Source of the DNA: Candidatus Pelagibacter sp. TMED153 | GTDB taxonomy: Bacteria; Pseudomonadota; Alphaproteobacteria; Pelagibacterales; Pelagibacteraceae | NCBI GenBank assembly: GCA_002169935.2 | Contig: NHHC02000024.1 | Coordinates: 1-11,233 of the forward strand | Reading direction: 5' to 3' | Length of the DNA stretch: 11,233 nucleotides | Part shown: piece by piece, positions 7,019 to 11,233 of the stretch | Layout of the letters: each line of letters opens with the position of its first letter | How positions within the stretch are numbered: position 1 is the stretch's first letter | The notes under the pieces: model-generated | Seen by the model: only the letters and a program-made list of their open reading frames with translations | Databases searched by the model: none | What the model was told of the DNA's origin: nothing | Made by a program: the position numbers and the translations under genes

Positions 7019-7793
7019 TGAAAATTATATCATGGAACGTAAATTCAGTGCGTGCTCGCGTTGAAAATATACTTAACTATATAGAAGATTCAAATCCTGA
7101 TATTTTATTTTTACAAGAAATAAAAACACAAAATGAAAATTTTCCTTCGGAAATTTTTAATCAGAAGGGTTATAATTCATACGTATTTGGTCAAAAAAGT
7201 TACAATGGAGTAGCTTTTTTATCCAAATCTAAAATTGACAACATTAAAACTGATTTCATTAAAGATAAACTTGAACAATCAAGAATAATTACTGGTGAAA
7301 TCGCTATAAAAAAAAAAAAGTAAAACTTATTAATATTTACGTCCCGAATGGTAATCCGGTTGATACAAAAAAATATTCGTATAAAAAAGATTGGCTCACT
7401 TCTTTTTTAAAAAAAGTAAAAAAAGAATTAATATCAAGTCCTAATTTAATCATATCAGGAGATTTCAATATTATACCTGAAGAGATTGACGTGTATGATT
7501 TTAAAAGGTATGAAAATGATGCTTTGTATAGATTAGAAATTAGGAAAAAATATAGAGAATTGATTAATTTAGGATTTAACGATGTCTACAGATATTTTAA
7601 TAAATCAAAACAAGAATATACTTTTTGGGATTATTTTGCTGGTTCTTGGCAAAAGAACTATGGGATGAGAATAGATCATTTTCTTTTATCTAATAATTTA
7701 TTAGAAAATGTAAAATCAATAAACATCAATAATAAACCTAGATCAAAGACTAAGCCTTCCGACCATACTCCGATAGAATTAGAGATTATCTAA
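7018..7793 (+). CDS. xthA: Exodeoxyribonuclease III, reading frame interrupted at a run of 12 A
   Basis: XthA is the 3'-5' exonuclease and abasic-site endonuclease of base-excision repair (exonuclease/endonuclease/phosphatase fold). Translation from 7018 gives MKIISWNVNSVRAR and LQEIK with catalytic E34, then hits a TAA at 7321-7323 directly after a poly(A) tract (7308-7319). The same protein resumes in the -1 frame from 7320 as VKLINIYVPNGNP, followed by ISGDFNI, YGMRIDHFLLS and SDHTPIELEI, which are the family's D/N, D and H catalytic motifs, ending at 7793. With one extra A the product would be 258 residues, a normal length. No other damage is visible, so this is a sequencing/assembly error, a fresh mutation, or a gene read by slippage. 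The start overlaps the erpA stop by one base. Confidence 0.85.
7308..7319 (+). repeat. Poly(A)12 tract with A-AAA-AAG slippery heptamer inside xthA
   Basis: Twelve consecutive A followed by G. In the upstream xthA frame the end of the tract reads A-AAA-AAG (7314-7320), the same heptamer, in the correct phase, as the programmed -1 frameshift site of E. coli dnaX. A -1 slip makes GTA (7320-7322) the next codon, exactly the downstream frame. Tracts of this length are also prone to RNA-polymerase slippage and to base-calling errors. I see no strong downstream stem or upstream stimulatory Shine-Dalgarno element. Confidence 0.9.
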
Positions 7794-8991
7794 TCCTTCC
7801 ATATATATCCTTATACCTAACTATATCAGTTTCTTTTAAGATTAACCCTAATTGAGCTTCTATTATCTTGACCGGTTTCGTATATGGATTTTCAATTCTA
7901 TGAATTGCACCTTGTGGAATAAAGATATGATCGTCAATTTTTTTTGTAAATGATTTATTATTTAATGTAATTTTTGGGATACCTTGTGTAACTATCCAAT
8001 GTTCTGCTCTATGAAAATGTTTTTGCAAACTTAATATTCCTTTTGGTTTTATATAGATTTCCTTAATCAGAAACTCTTTTCCTTTGAATAAATTTACATA
8101 TTTTCCCCACGGTCTATAAAATATGTTTTTTTTATTAAAATACTTTTTCTTATTTTTATCGTACATCTTACAGATTTCTTTCCAGCTTCCTAAATCGGAC
8201 CAAGGAATGTCCAGTTTAATTGCGTTTATTTCTTTTGTTTTTTCAAGAATTGCATAATCGAACGATATTGCTGGAGTTTTAGAAAAGGATTTTTTATTTA
8301 AATAGTAAATATTCTTCTTATATCGAGCTTTAGAAACAGCCTTAAGACAATTGAAATATAAATGTTTTTGATATTTTTTAAAATTATTTATAATTGAGTC
8401 TTTTCTCATAAAAAACATTCCAGAATTCCAATAACCACCTTTTTTAATAATTAATTTTGCTTTTTGAATTTTTGGTTTTTCAATAAAATTTAAAACTTTA
8501 TAAGTATTGTTATTGTTTTTTTTAGAAGAAAAATATCCATACTCTGTTGAAGGGTTTTTCGGTTTTATTCCAAAAATAAAAATATTTTTTTCATTAAGTT
8601 TTTTTCGATTAATTTTAAGAGCCTTATTTAAAACTTTTGTCTTTTCAAGTAAATGATCTGCAGAAAAAAAAATTAAAGGTTGATGGTGTTCAATATCATT
8701 AATTAACGTTGCAGATAAAATGGCGGAAGCAGTATTTTTTTTTACTGGCTCTAACACAATTTTGTATTTTTTAATGCGATGTTTTTTGAGATGTTCTTTT
8801 ATTAATTTAAGATATTTTAAATTAGTGCTTATAATTGGTTCGTCAAAAATGGAATATTTGATTCTTTCAAGAGTTTTATCTAATAAAGTCCAATCTCCAA
8901 AATTAATAAATTGTTTTACTTGATGTTTTTTAGAATTGGGCCATAATCTAGTACCAGCGCCTCCACATAAAATAACTGGACGAATTTTCAT
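7786..8991 (-). CDS. manC: Mannose-1-phosphate guanylyltransferase / mannose-6-phosphate isomerase, short form
   Basis: This enzyme makes GDP-mannose from mannose-1-phosphate and GTP; the fused cupin is the type II phosphomannose isomerase domain supplying mannose-6-phosphate. N-terminal nucleotidyltransferase motifs are LCGGAGTRLWPNSKKHQVKQF (8-28, PKQF appearing as VKQF with Lys27 kept), FFSADHLL (108-115), FIEKP (169-173), NSGMF (189-193) and WSDLGSW (264-270). The cupin shows RPWGKY (293-298), QKHFHRAEHW (323-332), FIPQGAIHRIENP (357-369) and the terminal DIYGRI. At 401 residues it is shorter than the usual 470-480: only about 20 residues separate GSW from YRPWGKY, against about 75 in E. 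coli ManC. The start shares one base with the ilvD stop, and the 3' end overlaps convergent xthA by 8 bases. Use of GDP-mannose (surface glycans, fucose) is not shown by neighbours. Confidence 0.9.
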   Translation of the reverse strand: MKIRPVILCGGAGTRLWPNSKKHQVKQFINFGDWTLLDKTLERIKYSIFDEPIISTNLKYLKLIKEHLKKHRIKKYKIVLEPVKKNTASAILSATLINDIEHHQPLIFFSADHLLEKTKVLNKALKINRKKLNEKNIFIFGIKPKNPSTEYGYFSSKKNNNNTYKVLNFIEKPKIQKAKLIIKKGGYWNSGMFFMRKDSIINNFKKYQKHLYFNCLKAVSKARYKKNIYYLNKKSFSKTPAISFDYAILEKTKEINAIKLDIPWSDLGSWKEICKMYDKNKKKYFNKKNIFYRPWGKYVNLFKGKEFLIKEIYIKPKGILSLQKHFHRAEHWIVTQGIPKITLNNKSFTKKIDDHIFIPQGAIHRIENPYTKPVKIIEAQLGLILKETDIVRYKDIYGRIR

Positions 8992-10709
8992 TAAATTTTT
9001 GAATATTCTTTTACTTCTTTTTTTTTACCAGGATGAGTTGGGGCACCAAGATAAGCCGGCCCAACAGTTTGAGCGTATTTCCATAAAGTTCCTGATCCAA
9101 AGCTAGATTTTTTAGATTTCCATTTTTTTCTTCTTGATGCTAATTGGGCTTTGTCTAATCTTACGTTGATAGTTCCCTTTTTAGCATCTATATCTATGAC
9201 ATCTCCATTACGTAGTAATGCTATTGGTCCGCCCACAGCTGCTTCTGGGCCTACATGACCTACACAAAAACCTCTTGTAGCTCCAGAAAATCTTCCATCT
9301 GTAATTAACGCTACTTTTTCTCCTTTACCTTGGCCGTAAATTGCTCCAGTTGTTGAAAGCATTTCTCTCATACCTGGACCTCCTTTAGGTCCTTCGTATC
9401 TAATAATAATTATATCTCCATCTTTATATTTTTTAGTTTGAACAGCTTTCATGGCATCCTCTTCATTATCAAAACACCTGGCTTTACCAGTAAACTGTAA
9501 TTTTTTTAATCCTGCAATTTTAACAATGGCTCCTTCGGGTGCTAAATTTCCTTTAAGTCCTACGACACCTCCATCAGGAGACAAAGGATTATCATACTTT
9601 CTTAAAACTTTTTGATTAAGATTAAATTTAACATCTTTTAAATTTTCTTTCATAGTTTTTCCAGTTACTGTCATGCAGTTACCATGAATATAACCGCCTT
9701 CATATAAAGTTTTTAATAGCATAGGAACACCCCCTGCTTCCCACATATCTTTAGCTACATATTTGCCTCCAGGTTTTAAATCGGCTAAATAAGGTGTTTT
9801 TTTAAAAATTTTTGCAACATCCATTAAATCAAATTTAATTCCAATTTCATTAGCTAGAGCTGGTAAGTGTAGTGCCGCATTAGTGGAGCCACCCGTAGCA
9901 GCAACTATAGTTGCTCCATTTTCCAAAGATTTTTTAGTTACTATATCCCTAGGTTTAATATTTTTTTCTAATAAATTCATAACGGTTTTACCGCTTTCAA
10001 AAGCATACTTGTCTCTCTCTTCATATGGAGCTGGGGTTCCTGCAGAATAAGGTAAGGCTAGACCAATAGCTTCTGACACACAAGCCATTGTATTTGCAGT
10101 AAATTGTCCGCCGCAGGCTCCTGCACTAGGACATGCAACTAGTTCTAATTCTCTTAATTCTTTTGACGACATTGATCCTGAAGAATGCTTTCCGACAGCT
10201 TCAAAAACATCTACGACTGTAACATCTTTACCTTTATATCTTCCAGGTAAAATTGATCCTCCATAGATAAAAACACTTGGCACATTTAGACGAAGCATGG
10301 ACATCATTAAACCAGGTAATGATTTATCACATCCAGCAATTCCAACTAATGCATCATAGCAATGACCTCTTACCGTTAACTCAGCTGAGTCAGCTATAAT
10401 TTCTCTAGAAATTAAAGATGATTTCATTCCTTCATGGCCCATTGCAATACCATCTGTTACAGTTATCGTGCAAAATTCTCTTGGAGTGCCACCGTTATCT
10501 TTAACTCCTTTTTTTACAGATTGGGCTTGTCTCATTAATGCAGTGTTGCATGGGGCTGCTTCATTCCATGTTGAAACTACTCCAACAAACGGTTTTGAAA
10601 CATCATTTTCTGTTTCTCCCATAGCGTAATAAAACGATCTATGAGGGGCTCTATCAGGTCCAAGTGAAGTGTGACGGCTTGGTAATTTCTTTTTATTAAA
10701 TTTAGGCAT
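8991..10709 (-). CDS. ilvD: Dihydroxy-acid dehydratase
   Basis: IlvD dehydrates 2,3-dihydroxy-isovalerate and 2,3-dihydroxy-3-methylvalerate to the keto acids that become valine/leucine and isoleucine. The 572-residue protein has the three cluster-binding cysteines C54 (AAPCNTA), C127 ([11 protein letters not shown], with the K129 that is carbamoylated in this family) and C199 ([17 protein letters not shown]). This three-Cys pattern fits the [2Fe-2S] subfamily. [20 protein letters not shown] (471-490) carries the likely catalytic Ser475, and [11 protein letters not shown] (440-450) is also conserved. Length around 570 matches the shorter alphaproteobacterial form. It starts 2 bases after valS stops, which puts valine biosynthesis next to valine activation, and its stop shares one base with the manC start. 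Confidence 0.97.
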   Translation of the reverse strand: MPKFNKKKLPSRHTSLGPDRAPHRSFYYAMGETENDVSKPFVGVVSTWNEAAPCNTALMRQAQSVKKGVKDNGGTPREFCTITVTDGIAMGHEGMKSSLISREIIADSAELTVRGHCYDALVGIAGCDKSLPGLMMSMLRLNVPSVFIYGGSILPGRYKGKDVTVVDVFEAVGKHSSGSMSSKELRELELVACPSAGACGGQFTANTMACVSEAIGLALPYSAGTPAPYEERDKYAFESGKTVMNLLEKNIKPRDIVTKKSLENGATIVAATGGSTNAALHLPALANEIGIKFDLMDVAKIFKKTPYLADLKPGGKYVAKDMWEAGGVPMLLKTLYEGGYIHGNCMTVTGKTMKENLKDVKFNLNQKVLRKYDNPLSPDGGVVGLKGNLAPEGAIVKIAGLKKLQFTGKARCFDNEEDAMKAVQTKKYKDGDIIIIRYEGPKGGPGMREMLSTTGAIYGQGKGEKVALITDGRFSGATRGFCVGHVGPEAAVGGPIALLRNGDVIDIDAKKGTINVRLDKAQLASRRKKWKSKKSSFGSGTLWKYAQTVGPAYLGAPTHPGKKKEVKEYSKI

Positions 10710-10711
10710 TT

Positions 10712-11233
10712 TTAATCAATACTTGATACAATACTTCTTAATTTATTATCTTCAATGGTTAAATCTTTGAGTAAGTCTTTATCATTTTGAACTATTTCTT
10801 TAGGAGCATTCTTTAAATAAGCCTTATTTTGTAATTTATCATTAAGTTTTTTTCGTTGTGTTTCTATTTTTTCTAATTTTTTTTGAATTTTATTTTTTTG
10901 TGATAAAATGTCTACGTCCTTATCAAATTTAAGTGTTAACTTTTCTTTTAAAACTAATATTTCAACAATATTACTTTTTGAGTCTGGTTTTTTAAGTACA
11001 TTATTCACCCTAGCAACTTGTTTAATAAGATCGATGTTTTCTTTAACTAGTTTTTCTAATTTTTTTGATTTTTCTAAGAATATTAAATCGCAATATAACT
11101 TAGGTGGAATATTTAGCTCTGCCTTTGTTGAGCGAATATTAGAGATCAGCTCTATCAAATTATGAATACCTTTTTGATTTTTATTATAGTTTTTTTGAAC
11201 TTTATAATCTGGCCAATAAGATGTGATTAAATC
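10712..11233 (-). CDS. valS: Valyl-tRNA synthetase, C-terminal part (5' end beyond window)
   Basis: Only the last 173 residues are inside the window; the frame is open to the right edge, so the gene starts outside. The fragment begins in the anticodon-binding helical domain, with SYWPDY near its start and [18 protein letters not shown] (about residues 27-44 of the fragment), matching the family's ISxIRxxRAExxIPP block. It ends with a Lys/Glu-rich stretch ([20 protein letters not shown] and beyond) that is the C-terminal coiled coil typical of ValS, including the late NAPKEIV element. The catalytic HIGH and KMSKS motifs lie off the window. ilvD follows after 2 bases. The in-frame TTG at 11158-11156 is an internal codon, not a start. 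Confidence 0.92.
   Translation of the reverse strand, partial: DLITSYWPDYKVQKNYNKNQKGIHNLIELISNIRSTKAELNIPPKLYCDLIFLEKSKKLEKLVKENIDLIKQVARVNNVLKKPDSKSNIVEILVLKEKLTLKFDKDVDILSQKNKIQKKLEKIETQRKKLNDKLQNKAYLKNAPKEIVQNDKDLLKDLTIEDNKLRSIVSSID

Noticed and set aside
6988..7020. An earlier start for the N-terminal half of xthA at 6988
   Set aside because: The extra residues read across the Cys-rich end of erpA in another frame. The ATG at 7018 gives the canonical MKIISWNVNSVRAR start of exonuclease III and forms a TAATG junction with erpA.
7491..7793. A separate 100-residue gene starting at the ATG at 7491
   Set aside because: It is the C-terminal half of xthA; homologous sequence continues upstream of this ATG in the same frame to 7320, so it is an internal methionine, not an independent start.
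8720..8923. Plus-strand open frame opposite manC
   Set aside because: It is a shadow of the nucleotidyltransferase domain, with no start context or recognisable motif.
10908..11165. Plus-strand open frame opposite valS
   Set aside because: It lies entirely antisense to the ValS coiled coil; its Ser/Phe/Leu-rich composition is what the complement of Lys/Glu/Asn codons produces.
1..11233. Mobile element, CRISPR array, toxin-antitoxin or defence island
   Set aside because: Every gene but one is a recognisable housekeeping gene in a conserved order. I found no transposase, direct-repeat array, tRNA-like fold or att-like duplication.

Overview
The window is a dense, strongly AT-rich stretch of bacterial chromosome. 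The gene order dgt-argS-(small membrane protein)-nagZ-scpA-scpB-tatA-tatB-tatC is the alphaproteobacterial arrangement. Combined with the AT bias, lysine/asparagine/isoleucine-rich proteins and almost no intergenic DNA, it points to a streamlined marine alphaproteobacterium of the SAR11/Pelagibacterales type. That placement is an inference from synteny and composition; no phylogeny was run. By the coordinates below, only about 96 of 11,233 bases lie outside genes, and no stretch longer than 42 bases lacks a gene.

Layout. Bases 1-6662 hold one minus-strand gene train, read right to left: dgt, argS, an 87-residue membrane-anchored protein of unknown function, nagZ, scpA, scpB, tatA, tatB and tatC. 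tatC runs off the left edge. Neighbouring genes overlap by 1-11 bases or are separated by 5-42 bases. Bases 6701-7793 hold a short plus-strand pair, erpA and xthA, diverging from dgt across a 38-base gap that must contain both promoters. Bases 7786-11233 hold a second minus-strand train: the 3' end of valS, then ilvD, then manC. The 3' ends of manC and xthA overlap by 8 bases.

Functions. The left train combines dNTP/nucleotide housekeeping (Dgt), translation (ArgS), peptidoglycan recycling (NagZ), chromosome condensation with SMC (ScpA, ScpB) and the complete twin-arginine export machinery (TatA, TatB, TatC). The plus-strand pair supplies an A-type Fe-S carrier (ErpA) and exonuclease III/AP endonuclease (XthA). 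The right train supplies valyl-tRNA synthetase, the Fe-S enzyme dihydroxy-acid dehydratase of branched-chain amino acid synthesis (valine is the substrate of ValS), and a GDP-mannose-producing sugar nucleotidyltransferase/isomerase.

Points worth a second look. xthA is broken in frame at a run of 12 A whose end is a correctly phased A-AAA-AAG slippery heptamer; every catalytic motif is intact if the frame is restored. manC lacks roughly 55-60 residues between its transferase and cupin domains. A small uncharacterised membrane protein sits where other alphaproteobacteria commonly carry a SPOR-domain protein. A perfect 12-base palindrome lies just upstream of tatA. Good Shine-Dalgarno sequences are absent. 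I see no mobile element, CRISPR array, RNA gene or defence system, and no evidence of a novel multi-gene system.
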